DNA of 64,000 nt from Vibrio hannami (GCF_029589055.1 NZ_JARQZP010000007.1:682001-746000), one strand, 5' to 3'; shown: positions 10,010 through 20,300, numbered from the stretch's first letter. Notes: generated by a model not told the origin, from the letters alone. Translations and numbers: made by a program.

Positions 10010-13000
10010 TTATATGTTGGGGGCTGTTTTATGAAATGAAAACTTCATACTACCACTCCCAACTAACCTCATGACTTTGGATCCATCAGCAGAAAAAGGG
10101 TTAGGCAACAAACTAATTTGAGCATACTTTGGTTCAATGACATTTGAAACAAACAGTATGCGATACTTATTATGCCTGTCAGAAGCAAACTTCTGAGCTG
10201 CAGCTACTTCTGTAGGCCCCATCTCAAATGCTTCATTCTGGCCTTGAGTCGCTTTCACTTCGTAATAGTAAGTTACTGTTTTGAGCTTTACTATAAAGTC
10301 ATACCCTAAGGAATCATCTCCGTTGTCATCTGCAAATATATGATTCCTATAGCCAGATACCCAACATTCATTGTTGATCTTCATTTTGTCATGATGTCTT
10401 TTGATCCACTCAAAAGCAAAAGCTTCTCCGGCTAAACCTATCGCTGCCTTTTGCTCATTAGACATTTTTGTTGCTGAGTTTGAAGAGGCAAAAGTTCCCC
10501 TCCCCCCTGACTTTGTATTCACATGTCTATCAAACTCTTCGAGTTTGGCTTCTCGCTTGCCTGCATTTTCAAAAGCTGTAGTCTCCGAAAATGTTGACTT
10601 GATAGTGTCATAGAGGTCTAAATATCCCTCTTCTTCTGCAGAGTGTTCAGTGCTATTTATCATAACCACTGTTCTCTGCTTTCTGAGCTGTTCCTTCTCA
10701 AGGCGCAATAACTCTTTTTTGCGAGCTATTTCATGTTCGTTAATGCCCCATGCTGACAGGTCAGAAACAGGTTCTTTGCCTGCTGGCCAATAACCATACA
10801 GAGACAACCACATCGCAATTTTTTCAAAAGATAGTTTCCTAAAATCTAACCAGCCTTCTTTACCCACATTAATTATCGATTGGCTTAAGCTACCAACAGG
10901 ATCAGACCAAACTCCCGCAATTTCTTCGCTCACTGGTTCATCAGTATTATGAACCCAAGTTGAAACTACTGGCCCGATATCTTTCCAGAACTCACGTAAG
11001 ATCTTATTGTTAACTTCTCGAAGCTCATCCATAGGTAGCAATTCTTCATCGGCAACGGCAAGTTCCGAAGTCCTTTCGTCCAACCAGTTCCATAAGTAAC
11101 TTTCCATAACCTCTTCTGATAAGTCATCGTATACATCAAACCAGTTGGAACTAGGCTCGATTTCACCTATCTCCTGCTTTAAAGCAGAGTAGTCATCCAA
11201 AGCACATAGTGAATCAAAATCGTTGAGATATAACTTCCTCAATCGATCTACGATTTCTCCCTTGTTTTCCGAGAGAAAAGAGGAAAACTGCTGCCGATGC
11301 CTTTTTTCATTGGACTCTTTGACAAAACCATCACAATACTTGACCGCAGTATTTAGTTTTAATAAAGAAATATCAAACATCTCCTGAAGACTGCGCAAGT
11401 CAAACGTGTCTGCTAGTTTATCCAGTAACTGTCTAGATGTTATTTCAAGTTGATTCGCTAAGGGCTGTAGTATATCGATAACTTCGTCATCACTAACCTC
11501 TTCAGCATCACTTACTATTTGATTCAACTCGTCGACTAACTGATTATTGTTGTGCACCCCTGCTAAAACTGCCGCCAATCTTAATGAGAGCTCTAGACTA
11601 CCTCTAACCTCTTTTAGAGTATTGTTTAATCCATCTGACGGTACACCAATCAACTTTTCAAATAGATCAGATAGTTTATCCCCAGATTCCAACTGCCATG
11701 ATTCTTGGCATAACCTCAAAAAAGTAGCCTCAAAAGCATTGGACAGCGACGCGTAGTTCAGAGCGTGAGCAAATTGCTCAGATACCGCCGTGAGTATACT
11801 TATAGACACATTTGGTTCACCCGTCTGAATAACCAAAACCTTAGCCTCACCCATACTCGTCACCACAGCACCATTTGATGACGATGGTAAGCTTGAGACT
11901 TTGCCCGCAATTGAAACTTCAACCTGGCTTGAGATTACAATTCTGAGTTTTCTTGCTTGAGCACGTAAATTAACAAGAGGACTCTTTGTTGCTGAAAAGA
12001 AATGCTGACCTTTGTGAGCGGCGATTAAAACTAAAAGATCTAAAAACTCGCTCCCAAAGCATTCTTCTAATGAAAACATTTCTGTTTCAGTATCTATCTT
12101 TTCGCCATCGACAATCACATATAGGTCTTCACATGACAACTTCTTAATTGAAGGAGAGACAGTTCTAATTAAGGACCATGAGTTATCGGTAAAACGTCGG
12201 TCAAAGTCGAAATAAGGTATTTCTAGGTTTCCTAGTAGAGAAACTTTAGATGGATCATCTTCATCAACATAAAAACACTTTTGATCATCTGCGAACAAAG
12301 TGAAATCCACAATTTCAATTCGCTCTCCTACATTGGCAACCAAGCGAGATATACCTTTTTCTTCAACACCAGAAGCTACCAATTTTTGCCATAAGATACT
12401 GAAAAGTGATTTAAATCGTTTCGTATCTGATTCACCAACCAAGCCATTTTCGACGGTATCTAACAAGTACTCTACCGAATCCTGCACGTACTGCTTATCT
12501 GCTAATCCTCTAAATCTCAATAGCCTTTGGAATTCAGATATGTTCCCCACTTCTAAAAATCTAGAAATTGCGGGAATAATGAGAGTTAAAAATCTTGGGC
12601 TGGCTTCATCATCTACGTTAAAAAACCAAGCTTCTTGGGGAGAAACAAACGATGGTTTAGCCCCTCTTCTGGCAACTGGCATCCAAGGCATTAACTTCAA
12701 GAAAGTAGACAGAGGTGACGACAACTCGATAATATTTGTTCCTTTCCTAGAAACTCTAAAACGTAGTCGGTTCGAAGGTATGTCATTAATTGCTTTAACT
12801 AATTGATATGAATATAGCTTTCTAACTTCTTCACTTAGTTGAGAGTTCTCCATTAAACCGGGAATGAGCCAAACATCACATCTAGCACTATAAGGAACAG
12901 AGTTATACCAGGCCTTTTCTGAAAGCTCCTCTAATTCACTTTTCCACATGTTTTTGGCTAAGTCTGATTGTTTTAGCTTGTTTGCTAGCGCAGCAGGTAG

Positions 13001-15337
13001 CCAAGCCACGGTAGCATTTTCTGACAATCGTTCGGAGAAAAAGAGCCTTAAGTGATCCCGAACCCCTACGTCTTCTAGAAAGCGAAACCAATCCCTCTCA
13101 GTTCCCGTCTCCAAATTCAATTGCTCATACGGCAAGAGAAAATTACCGAAGCGATCCATGATTTCCGTTGACTGCCCTTTAGCTCGCTTAAAAAATTGGT
13201 CTAACTTAACTCCATTGATTGCATCGGACCACCCTAGGCCAAACATCGCCTGATCCGCATCTATCCATCCTGATTGAGTCGGAACATTGAATCCAGCAGA
13301 CCTTGTATCTTTGGATGCTAACGCGCGTCCAGCCCCCCAAAGCTTAAAAGCCCAAACCAACGCCTTATAACGTACCAACTCATCTTTCTGCTCTCTTGTA
13401 ACTTTCGCTAAAGTTCGCAAAAGCTCTCGCTTGTCATATTCTTTTACTAAACCAGCATCTATCAAAAAAGATCTAGCATTTCTGCAACCACCATCTTTCA
13501 ATGTCCATGGGACTGTTTTACTTAACAAGGTAAAGCTAGTTTGAAGTTCAACCGGGAACTCTGTCAGGTCTAACTCTGCATCATCTTCATTGGTATTTAC
13601 TCTGACTGGTGGGAAATAAACATCTTTAGTTTGCTTTTTACTGTTCTTCTCGTTCTGATGTGAGGCATAAACTAACTGGTCTTTTGAGTTAACTAAGAAA
13701 CGACAGCCACATAACCCCTCGGGAGAGCTATCAAAAGCTGCAGCGACCTCGTTATAAAAATGAGCCCACTCTGTAGGAGAGGCATGAGACTGCAAAAGAT
13801 TCTTAGCCACAGCCTCAATCCACTCGGCCAGTTCTACAGATGTAGGTTTAAAATCGTGTTTTCCTATAAAAAAATTACGAATTACGTTAACTTGCTCTTC
13901 ACTAAAAGCCTCATCAAGGATTGATGCTGAAGCCGAGAACGACAAAAAAGCTGGTGTTAAACAAGAATTGTCTTTACCGAATATCCGTATTGAGTCTATT
14001 GAACACCATTCCTGATCATCACTATTACACGAGATGGGTAACAACTTACCGGAAATCAAAGGTGAATCGCCCTTCGTTAAAGCATCAAGCATTGCTTCTC
14101 TGTAGGGATATTTCCAACACAATAGCTTTACAACAGCGTGTTTAGATTCACTCCAGTTCTGATTCACTAGAAACTCAATCATCGTTCCGCATAAATCAGC
14201 TGCCGTTTTAATAAAGAATTCGTTTAGTCCTACATCAGAATTAAGTGTCCGACGATCCATGGATGTATAGAAGTTTGCATTAATATAGCCAGAGAATGGG
14301 GAAACGCCATCTGAGCCAAGTGGTAAGAAACAGTATAGCAATCCGTTATCGACATTCGTGTCGTCCAGCTTCACCGCAACATCAATAGATGCTTGTCCTT
14401 TCCAGTTGCTCCAACTACTTGGGAGCTCACCTAGCTCTATACTCGCGTTAAGTTCGGGCTCAAACTCTTCTTTAGTGAAAACCCTTTTAGCATGCAAATA
14501 GATATCACCAGCGACTTCAACCCTACTGATACTAACCTGCTCACTGACGCCCCAAAAGTCGAGCACTTTATGATCAAGAATCCTGTTATATCGGCCTTTA
14601 TACTCTAGGCTAAATTTCTCGATGCGCTCAAAAAATAAATTTAGGGGCTCCTCTCTATCGAGTACTTCCTGCATCTGCTGTACAACTGACTCTTGAGATT
14701 TTCTTGAAGAAAGGGGCAACCGAACAACGCTAGCAAACCCCAAGTCGGAAAAATAAGGAATAAGACCAGGACGAGCTTCTTGAAAGATAGGAAGAAACAG
14801 GCAAGGCATGTTTTCGATAATTTCATTTGCTAAATGTTTGTATTCGTCAGCTAGAAGAAAAAGAACATCTTCCTCGTTTGCAAAGCGAAAACAATATCCA
14901 TCAAAGCTATATCCACTATGCTGTGAAGAATAAATTTCTGGAGATTCACATATCTGTAAAACGCTCCTAAAGCCCAGTCCTTTGTTCCCTATATCTTCAT
15001 TAACTGACTTGCTACTCAATGCAATATTAGTTATCGCTTCAAAGTTTTTGCTGGCAAATCCATCCCCCCTATTGGCGACATATAAACAACCAAAGTCTGA
15101 CTCTTCTGGGTCAAAAACAACCGCTATCTCTCCTAATTTGTCTGATTTACCATGTGCATCATGAGCATTCTGAATGAGCTCAACTAAGAAGCGCTCACCG
15201 TAATCGTCTGATACATTGAGAGACAGGTTTCTAGCACCTTCATAAACGCGAGATTTACCACGCGTTGATAAGTAAGCCTCAATTTCATCAAGTGATTTTT
15301 GATTTATAGCTCGCTGAACATCAGTGGGATTTAACAA
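10010..15337 (-). CDS. giant GHKL/sacsin-type ATPase with C-terminal DUF3883 nuclease-like domain
   Basis: A 1775-aa protein. The N-terminus carries a Hsp90/sacsin-type ATP-binding fold: N-box ELIQNAHDA (53-61), NRGDGF (89-94) and GNKGLGFRSV (117-126). The middle 1400 or so residues show no motif I can name. The C-terminus (from about 1634) fits DUF3883, a PD-(D/E)XK-like fold, with GYDF (Asp1680) followed by EVK (Glu1693, Lys1695). An ATP-gated nuclease effector is therefore plausible. The start is TTG at 15337 with AAAGGA seven bases upstream; no early ATG exists. It is the last gene of the defence operon. A 112-bp gap with a hairpin separates it from the kinase gene, and it is visibly more AT-rich than the genes upstream, so it may be a later-acquired effector. 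Confidence 0.82.
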   Translation of the reverse strand: MLNPTDVQRAINQKSLDEIEAYLSTRGKSRVYEGARNLSLNVSDDYGERFLVELIQNAHDAHGKSDKLGEIAVVFDPEESDFGCLYVANRGDGFASKNFEAITNIALSSKSVNEDIGNKGLGFRSVLQICESPEIYSSQHSGYSFDGYCFRFANEEDVLFLLADEYKHLANEIIENMPCLFLPIFQEARPGLIPYFSDLGFASVVRLPLSSRKSQESVVQQMQEVLDREEPLNLFFERIEKFSLEYKGRYNRILDHKVLDFWGVSEQVSISRVEVAGDIYLHAKRVFTKEEFEPELNASIELGELPSSWSNWKGQASIDVAVKLDDTNVDNGLLYCFLPLGSDGVSPFSGYINANFYTSMDRRTLNSDVGLNEFFIKTAADLCGTMIEFLVNQNWSESKHAVVKLLCWKYPYREAMLDALTKGDSPLISGKLLPISCNSDDQEWCSIDSIRIFGKDNSCLTPAFLSFSASASILDEAFSEEQVNVIRNFFIGKHDFKPTSVELAEWIEAVAKNLLQSHASPTEWAHFYNEVAAAFDSSPEGLCGCRFLVNSKDQLVYASHQNEKNSKKQTKDVYFPPVRVNTNEDDAELDLTEFPVELQTSFTLLSKTVPWTLKDGGCRNARSFLIDAGLVKEYDKRELLRTLAKVTREQKDELVRYKALVWAFKLWGAGRALASKDTRSAGFNVPTQSGWIDADQAMFGLGWSDAINGVKLDQFFKRAKGQSTEIMDRFGNFLLPYEQLNLETGTERDWFRFLEDVGVRDHLRLFFSERLSENATVAWLPAALANKLKQSDLAKNMWKSELEELSEKAWYNSVPYSARCDVWLIPGLMENSQLSEEVRKLYSYQLVKAINDIPSNRLRFRVSRKGTNIIELSSPLSTFLKLMPWMPVARRGAKPSFVSPQEAWFFNVDDEASPRFLTLIIPAISRFLEVGNISEFQRLLRFRGLADKQYVQDSVEYLLDTVENGLVGESDTKRFKSLFSILWQKLVASGVEEKGISRLVANVGERIEIVDFTLFADDQKCFYVDEDDPSKVSLLGNLEIPYFDFDRRFTDNSWSLIRTVSPSIKKLSCEDLYVIVDGEKIDTETEMFSLEECFGSEFLDLLVLIAAHKGQHFFSATKSPLVNLRAQARKLRIVISSQVEVSIAGKVSSLPSSSNGAVVTSMGEAKVLVIQTGEPNVSISILTAVSEQFAHALNYASLSNAFEATFLRLCQESWQLESGDKLSDLFEKLIGVPSDGLNNTLKEVRGSLELSLRLAAVLAGVHNNNQLVDELNQIVSDAEEVSDDEVIDILQPLANQLEITSRQLLDKLADTFDLRSLQEMFDISLLKLNTAVKYCDGFVKESNEKRHRQQFSSFLSENKGEIVDRLRKLYLNDFDSLCALDDYSALKQEIGEIEPSSNWFDVYDDLSEEVMESYLWNWLDERTSELAVADEELLPMDELREVNNKILREFWKDIGPVVSTWVHNTDEPVSEEIAGVWSDPVGSLSQSIINVGKEGWLDFRKLSFEKIAMWLSLYGYWPAGKEPVSDLSAWGINEHEIARKKELLRLEKEQLRKQRTVVMINSTEHSAEEEGYLDLYDTIKSTFSETTAFENAGKREAKLEEFDRHVNTKSGGRGTFASSNSATKMSNEQKAAIGLAGEAFAFEWIKRHHDKMKINNECWVSGYRNHIFADDNGDDSLGYDFIVKLKTVTYYYEVKATQGQNEAFEMGPTEVAAAQKFASDRHNKYRILFVSNVIEPKYAQISLLPNPFSADGSKVMRLVGSGSMKFSFHKTAPNI

Positions 15338-15386
15338 GGCAATTTCCTTTGAAGAGGTATTGAGTATGAGAAGTCAGCCTAAGTAC

Positions 15387-15416
15387 ACCGAAGAGGGGTC
15401 AAGCCTCCTCCTCGGT
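15387..15416 (-). promoter_or_regulatory. hairpin between kinase gene and giant ATPase gene
   Basis: An inverted repeat with arms ACCGAGGAG and CTCTTCGGT (one G-T pair) and a loop of about 12 bases lies in the 112-bp gap between two genes of an otherwise overlapping operon. No T-run follows, so it is not a classic terminator. It could limit read-through or stabilise upstream mRNA. Confidence 0.4.
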
Positions 15417-15449
15417 ATGTTTCAATGCTCAACGTGAGTTAAAAACGCA

Positions 15450-16919
15450 TTAGAGTAAACCTAGGTTCGAATACAGTTTTTTCTTATCAGCCAGTTGCGC
15501 ACAATCGGGGAACATTCGCAGCGTAGCTTTGAGATAACCGACCGCTCCAGAGTAATCGCGCATTTGCTCACAAACCTGAATCAATTGAGTAAGCACGTGA
15601 AGCTTTCTTGGCGTGGCTTGGTTAACCTTTTCTAACAATGCTCTCGCTTCTGGATACTTGGCTTCAAGACCAAGAATGGAAGACTCTAGATACATGGTCG
15701 CGGAGTTTTCGTCTCCGACTTGCTTTCTCTGAAGCAACCAAAATTGAGCTTGATTAATATTTCTTAACTGCAGATTCGCCTTAACAATCAGCTCATACAA
15801 CTCAGCAGATTGAGTAAGCTTTTCCTCAAGTAAGCATGACCTATTGTTCTCGACCACTTTTTCAAAGTCGAAGAACCTATTGTCCCGGTACAGCGCTATC
15901 AACTGCTGGTGGAGAGCTTGAAGATCCTTGCTGCGGCTGTATTCTTGAGACGCTAACTGAGCCGCTTTCTTGTATGACTGTTCAGCCATCGCCTCAAGAA
16001 CCGCACTCGACCAATCTTGATCTGGTTTTGCCTGGAAAACTGGAACGGTAGCTCCAATCTTCAACTGTTTCTGGGTCGCTGCATCGAATGCAGACATCAA
16101 AGCCGAGATAGTTGAAAAGCGCTCCTCCGGCCTTTTTTGCATACACGTGAGTACGACTTGCTCCAAATCCGCATGGATAGAACTATTAATCTCGGTAGGG
16201 CGCTTGAAAGGTGCATGACGCTGGACTTGGGCTGGTGTATCATGCGGCAACTTACCCGTCAGCAGCTGATATAGTAAAACACCTAAACTATAAACATCCC
16301 CGAGCAATAGCTCTTCTAAACTCCCTTTACGGCTATCCACGTTGGAAAACTCAGGTGCGGAATACAACACTGTTCCACCGTTTTCCCGAGTACGAACGTA
16401 TATTTCTTCCGGTAACGCAGAACTACCAAAATCGGTCAATTTAACCAGATCACGTTCACCAACAAGGATGTTATGCGGCTTTATGTCTCCATGTGAGATG
16501 GGGACAGGCAATTCAGATAAATACTGAACAGCACAAAGCACTTGTCGATAAATTCTGAACAACCTTTCATAGGTTTGGCCAAAATTGCGCTGTCTATCGT
16601 CAAGTTTTTGTGCCAAAGTCTGACTAGGGAAATACTCCATTTCAATATAGAACCATTCGTTATCGATTCGGCCCATATCAAAAATTTGTACAATGTTATC
16701 GTGAGGCTCGACTTGCAATAACTCTTTACCTTCAGCAAGCTGACGGTCTTCCCTCGTTATATCTTTAGGTATTTTTACAGCAACAATCTGACCATCATTT
16801 AAGCGCTCAGAACGCCATACCCAGCCATGACTGCCATCACCAAGACATTCGAGCAATAGGTATTTATCACCTAATCGCTTGTTTGTACCTGGTAAAAAGT
16901 GTGCTGATTTTACATTCAT
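15450..16919 (-). CDS. Hanks-type serine/threonine protein kinase with TPR-like C-terminus
   Basis: A 489-aa kinase. The glycine loop GDGSHGWVW is at 27-35, the ATP-binding Lys49 is in VAVKIP, the catalytic loop HGDIKPHN has Asp145, and DFG is at 163-165. HGD in place of HRD makes it a non-RD kinase, and it appears active. From about residue 290 the protein is helical and repeat-like (TPR-type), probably a protein-protein interface. No membrane segment is seen, so it is cytoplasmic. Its start overlaps the preceding gene's stop (ATGA, 16916-16919). Kinases occur in multi-gene phage defence systems such as Pgl/BREX (PglW). Here it may sense infection or switch other operon members, which is inference. 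Confidence 0.88.
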   Translation of the reverse strand: MNVKSAHFLPGTNKRLGDKYLLLECLGDGSHGWVWRSERLNDGQIVAVKIPKDITREDRQLAEGKELLQVEPHDNIVQIFDMGRIDNEWFYIEMEYFPSQTLAQKLDDRQRNFGQTYERLFRIYRQVLCAVQYLSELPVPISHGDIKPHNILVGERDLVKLTDFGSSALPEEIYVRTRENGGTVLYSAPEFSNVDSRKGSLEELLLGDVYSLGVLLYQLLTGKLPHDTPAQVQRHAPFKRPTEINSSIHADLEQVVLTCMQKRPEERFSTISALMSAFDAATQKQLKIGATVPVFQAKPDQDWSSAVLEAMAEQSYKKAAQLASQEYSRSKDLQALHQQLIALYRDNRFFDFEKVVENNRSCLLEEKLTQSAELYELIVKANLQLRNINQAQFWLLQRKQVGDENSATMYLESSILGLEAKYPEARALLEKVNQATPRKLHVLTQLIQVCEQMRDYSGAVGYLKATLRMFPDCAQLADKKKLYSNLGLL

Positions 16920-17473
16920 ATCAACACCTCGTAGTGAATTCTATCCAAAGCGATAGTGTTTAGATTTTTAACAAACTGGAAACGGCTAAACACGACTTCA
17001 ACATCGTTCGATGCCCTTACTTGGGTTCCCGCGGATGAAGTAAACCCTGAGCGGCAGATCTCTTTAAGTTTTTGCGTATCAGGGGCGTTCACAAGCCCCT
17101 GACTCCAAGCACTCAGCACCAAACTTTTCGGTGAATGGTCCCAACGTTGAGCTGCTTCCATTAAGTTCTTCAATTTTTCTTCAAGTTTTTGCTGGCCTCG
17201 GGAAGTGCCATCAAAGCGTTCAAACTCAATTAAACACAATGGTGTTGATGCGTTTTTATCAAACCAGCCTGAATCTGAACGGATATCAGCGCCGGAAGTG
17301 CCCGGAGCTGGGCACTCTACTACTGCCATATAAGATTGCTCATGACCATACGTATTCCAAACACTGCAGCCCAAACTATGGACCAGAACATCCTGGTCCA
17401 ACAACTCTCCGCTAGTCATAAGAGGAAACGCTTCACCTACCCAAGAAAGCGCTGGCATGGGTAGATTAGCCAT
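16916..17473 (-). CDS. uncharacterised protein between HerA and kinase genes
   Basis: A 185-aa protein I do not recognise. I chose the ATG at 17473, eight bases inside the end of the HerA-like gene, because it starts MANLPMPALSW and keeps the operon's tight overlaps; the open frame extends 34 codons further upstream into that gene. It is soluble, with no signal or membrane segment. A segment at about residues 60-85 (GADIRSDSGWF, then LCLIEFERFD) has spaced acidic residues that faintly recall a PD-(D/E)XK nuclease core, but the lysine is missing and I would not rely on it. Conserved overlap on both sides implies a dedicated role in the system. Confidence 0.6.
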   Translation of the reverse strand: MANLPMPALSWVGEAFPLMTSGELLDQDVLVHSLGCSVWNTYGHEQSYMAVVECPAPGTSGADIRSDSGWFDKNASTPLCLIEFERFDGTSRGQQKLEEKLKNLMEAAQRWDHSPKSLVLSAWSQGLVNAPDTQKLKEICRSGFTSSAGTQVRASNDVEVVFSRFQFVKNLNTIALDRIHYEVLI

Positions 17474-19151
17474 TAAATGCCCCCCAAACTCGCAATACTT
17501 CCGGAGACTCACCGCCATGAATAAGTGCCTTGCTACCGACCTTAACAAGTAATGGGGCCGGAATAGAACGACCACATACTAAAGCTTCACCGGTTGATAA
17601 ACTCGGTAACTCATCCAGGTCGGCCTTGCTGACCATATCGGAAGCTTTGGCAATAAAACGCTGATCGTCTGGGTTTTTCAAACGCATGGTAATCAACGTA
17701 TTGCACTGAGAGGTAACATCTGAGTCCAATTTGGATGGGCGCTGACTCACAATGCCAAAACCGACACCAAACTTACGACCTTCACCGGCAATTTTCTTAA
17801 TGACCCGATGACTTACTGCGTTACCACCAGCTGGCGCAAAGTTATGGCCTTCTTCGTACACAATAAAGCAAGGGCGAAGTGGGTCTGTTTTGCTTGAAGC
17901 CGCTTTTAGAATCTCACTGGAGAGCAGAGCACAAACAACTTGCTTCGCGGTATCACTCAAGCCTTGTAAATCGACAACGACCAACCGGCCTTGTTGATTA
18001 CTTGGACGACCGACCATTTTATAAATATCAGTTGGTTCAGCCATCGTTGCACTGTAAAAGCTTTGAGCTTCATTTAGCACGCGGGAGAGCTTCATTGAAG
18101 CAACAGCTGCACTTCGACCTGACAAGGCTTTGGCTTCCGCTTCAGAGAGATCGTCCCACTCTTTTAGCTCTTCAATGCCATCACCTAAAAAGTAACGTAG
18201 GCGGTTAATATCACGTGGTTCGGTTTTATCCACCGAGCGCCAATAGCGAATAGCCACATCCAACACACGCTGTTGCGGCTCGGTTAGCCCAGGTAAGATC
18301 TCAGCAATATCATCCATTTCAAATTGGTCGAATTGAAGCGCCAGTGATGTGTTTTTGCTGGCATATTTGTGTTTAAAAGATTCATGCTGTGGCGAGAAAA
18401 CTTTAATGCCCGCACCTGCAGCTTGTAACTTTTCAAAAGTATGTTTAATCAGAGGCAATGCTTCTTGATCGCGCTTATCGTCTGATGCATCCAAAAGGCT
18501 AGAAAATTGCAGATTCCCACCTGCCAGGGCTTTGCCGTATTCACCGTGAGGGTCGAACACTACAACAGTACCATTGTTAACGGCAACCAAGCGCTCAATA
18601 ATACGGCCAACTGTGTAAGACTTACCTGAGCCTGTCATCGCTAGCACAGCCATGTGCTCAGTCACTAGCTTATTTACATCAATAAAGACCGGAACCGTAT
18701 TTTCACCTTTGTCGTAACCAACCAAATTACCCAAGTGCAAACTGGAGTGCTCATTGAACTCGTAAAAGTCACTCAAAAACTGAAAATCGACGGTTTCAAC
18801 AGCAGTCCCGGGATTAAGCGGGCGACGCGGGATCTTGATCTGACGAGAAACAGGGTCGCGGTATCCTACCAGCTCTACCTGCGCAAACATGTTCTCACCA
18901 GTCACATTCGCACCTGGCAAGAGCTCCAGCTCAGTCACGCCATCACCAAAGCCTGCATTGTACAGCATATTGGTTCGGCTGATCTTCGTCACACGACCTA
19001 ATACGGCCACTTGCCCCTCGTCTTTACGCTCTTGGTGCATAATCCGCACAAATTCACCACGACGCACTGAAAACGAATCTTGCACCACCATAGTTAACTG
19101 GCTGGCATCGCCGGTATTGCCAACTAATTTACCTAAAACTTTATAAGCCAT
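17466..19151 (-). CDS. HerA-type hexameric DNA-translocating ATPase
   Basis: A 561-aa ATPase of the HerA/FtsK-like class. An N-terminal beta-barrel (about residues 1-115, starting MAYKVLGKLV) precedes Walker A MTGSGKSYT (172-180). Walker B is CFIVYEEGHNF (near 434), and an arginine-finger region IVSQRPSKL follows. HerA proteins form hexamers that translocate on double-stranded DNA and usually work with a NurA nuclease. The gene just upstream is NurA-like and overlaps this one by 11 bp. In anti-phage systems such a pair can act as the DNA-processing engine. Here it may replace the missing HsdR motor, which is inference. Confidence 0.9.
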   Translation of the reverse strand: MAYKVLGKLVGNTGDASQLTMVVQDSFSVRRGEFVRIMHQERKDEGQVAVLGRVTKISRTNMLYNAGFGDGVTELELLPGANVTGENMFAQVELVGYRDPVSRQIKIPRRPLNPGTAVETVDFQFLSDFYEFNEHSSLHLGNLVGYDKGENTVPVFIDVNKLVTEHMAVLAMTGSGKSYTVGRIIERLVAVNNGTVVVFDPHGEYGKALAGGNLQFSSLLDASDDKRDQEALPLIKHTFEKLQAAGAGIKVFSPQHESFKHKYASKNTSLALQFDQFEMDDIAEILPGLTEPQQRVLDVAIRYWRSVDKTEPRDINRLRYFLGDGIEELKEWDDLSEAEAKALSGRSAAVASMKLSRVLNEAQSFYSATMAEPTDIYKMVGRPSNQQGRLVVVDLQGLSDTAKQVVCALLSSEILKAASSKTDPLRPCFIVYEEGHNFAPAGGNAVSHRVIKKIAGEGRKFGVGFGIVSQRPSKLDSDVTSQCNTLITMRLKNPDDQRFIAKASDMVSKADLDELPSLSTGEALVCGRSIPAPLLVKVGSKALIHGGESPEVLRVWGAFNG

Positions 19152-20298
19152 TGTTCAATCCCTCATCCAAGCCAGCCAACCAGCCTGCTTCAATATCATT
19201 ATTCTTAAGTGCACCGTGCAAACCTTGACGGTAAAACTTGGCAAACTTCGGCAAAATGCCAAGCTGCTGATAGCCTAGTAATTGCGGCAATGGCATGGCA
19301 TTTCCTTTGTTCTGCATATCAAGCACCATCAATCGAGATGCCACTAAATCAAGATCTGCGCTCTGCCAATCAGGTTCATCACCTGCTAGCTGCACCATTT
19401 TAATTTGACCACCACGCGCGCTGCGAAAATGGAAGCCAATTAGGCCTTGCTTCGCTTCGACAATTGGTTCGATGCGGTTCTCTTGTTCAGATAAACGAAA
19501 CGCAATGGTCCGCGAGTAATTGCCTAAAATGCCATTAATAAAACGTAAGTCCCCAACACCCACTAAGCTTTCGTCCAGTCCAGCCAAATTTTGCATTAAC
19601 TCACTAGAGAAACCGTCCGAATCTAAAATCTGCTTTCGCCTTTGCTCAGTGCGTAAATCTTGTTTGGCAATACTCACAATGGCACTAAAACGCTCGGCCA
19701 AAATGCTTGCTAACACCGCCCCCGTCTTATTCCATGGGAACAGCTTTGCACGGTGGTTTTGCCAAAAGGATTCTATTGCTCGCTTGGTTTTGTCATATTC
19801 CTGTTTATGGCGAACATTCCGCTCCAGTGGTGCCATATCGCGCGCTAAAAACAAAGGAGTATCAAGTAAAATTAAATCACAGCGCTCTTGGCTCAACAGT
19901 TGTTTCTCAACCAGCTGATACGCTTGGCGAATTTCAATCAGGTCAAGCCGCTTTCGTTGCGCTTCGAAATCAATATCATCCAGTTCAGATACTGAATCAC
20001 TACCAGAAGTACTGACCTTGTTTTCTTCTATCAACAAATCTGTTCGTACAGCTGCGCTGGCATAAATAAATCCCCCTAGAGCTTTATCTAGGCACGATTT
20101 AGTGGCTATACCTGCCACGCTTAAATTCACTACCGTGGGCTTAGGCACAGCCTTAACTAGACCAGCATCACGAAACAGTGGTGCTACCTGCTCAATATCG
20201 CGAATTTGCTTGAGCAAACGCCCCGCACTGCCTGGTAAGCGAAGCTGGCTGTCTATGGCAAGTGATTGCGCTAAATTCATTGTCTTATTTTCATTCAT
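19141..20298 (-). CDS. NurA-like nuclease-domain protein, HerA partner
   Basis: A 385-aa protein. The ATG at 20298 follows the preceding stop by two bases. The longest open frame starts 18 codons upstream but would overlap the previous gene. Its middle contains DLILLDTPLFL (about residue 140), matching the second acidic strand of the NurA RNase H-like fold (usually LLDGSL). A possible first acidic strand is less clear. The C-terminus ends in a helical tail that overlaps the HerA gene. Assignment rests on that weak motif plus position directly before HerA, so it is an inference. If correct, it is the 5'-3' nuclease partner of the HerA translocase. Confidence 0.55.
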   Translation of the reverse strand: MNENKTMNLAQSLAIDSQLRLPGSAGRLLKQIRDIEQVAPLFRDAGLVKAVPKPTVVNLSVAGIATKSCLDKALGGFIYASAAVRTDLLIEENKVSTSGSDSVSELDDIDFEAQRKRLDLIEIRQAYQLVEKQLLSQERCDLILLDTPLFLARDMAPLERNVRHKQEYDKTKRAIESFWQNHRAKLFPWNKTGAVLASILAERFSAIVSIAKQDLRTEQRRKQILDSDGFSSELMQNLAGLDESLVGVGDLRFINGILGNYSRTIAFRLSEQENRIEPIVEAKQGLIGFHFRSARGGQIKMVQLAGDEPDWQSADLDLVASRLMVLDMQNKGNAMPLPQLLGYQQLGILPKFAKFYRQGLHGALKNNDIEAGWLAGLDEGLNNGL

Positions 20299-20300
20299 AC

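Noticed and set aside
12300..12806. 168-codon plus-strand frame inside the giant ATPase gene
   Set aside because: Shadow of the strong minus-strand coding frame; no start signal.
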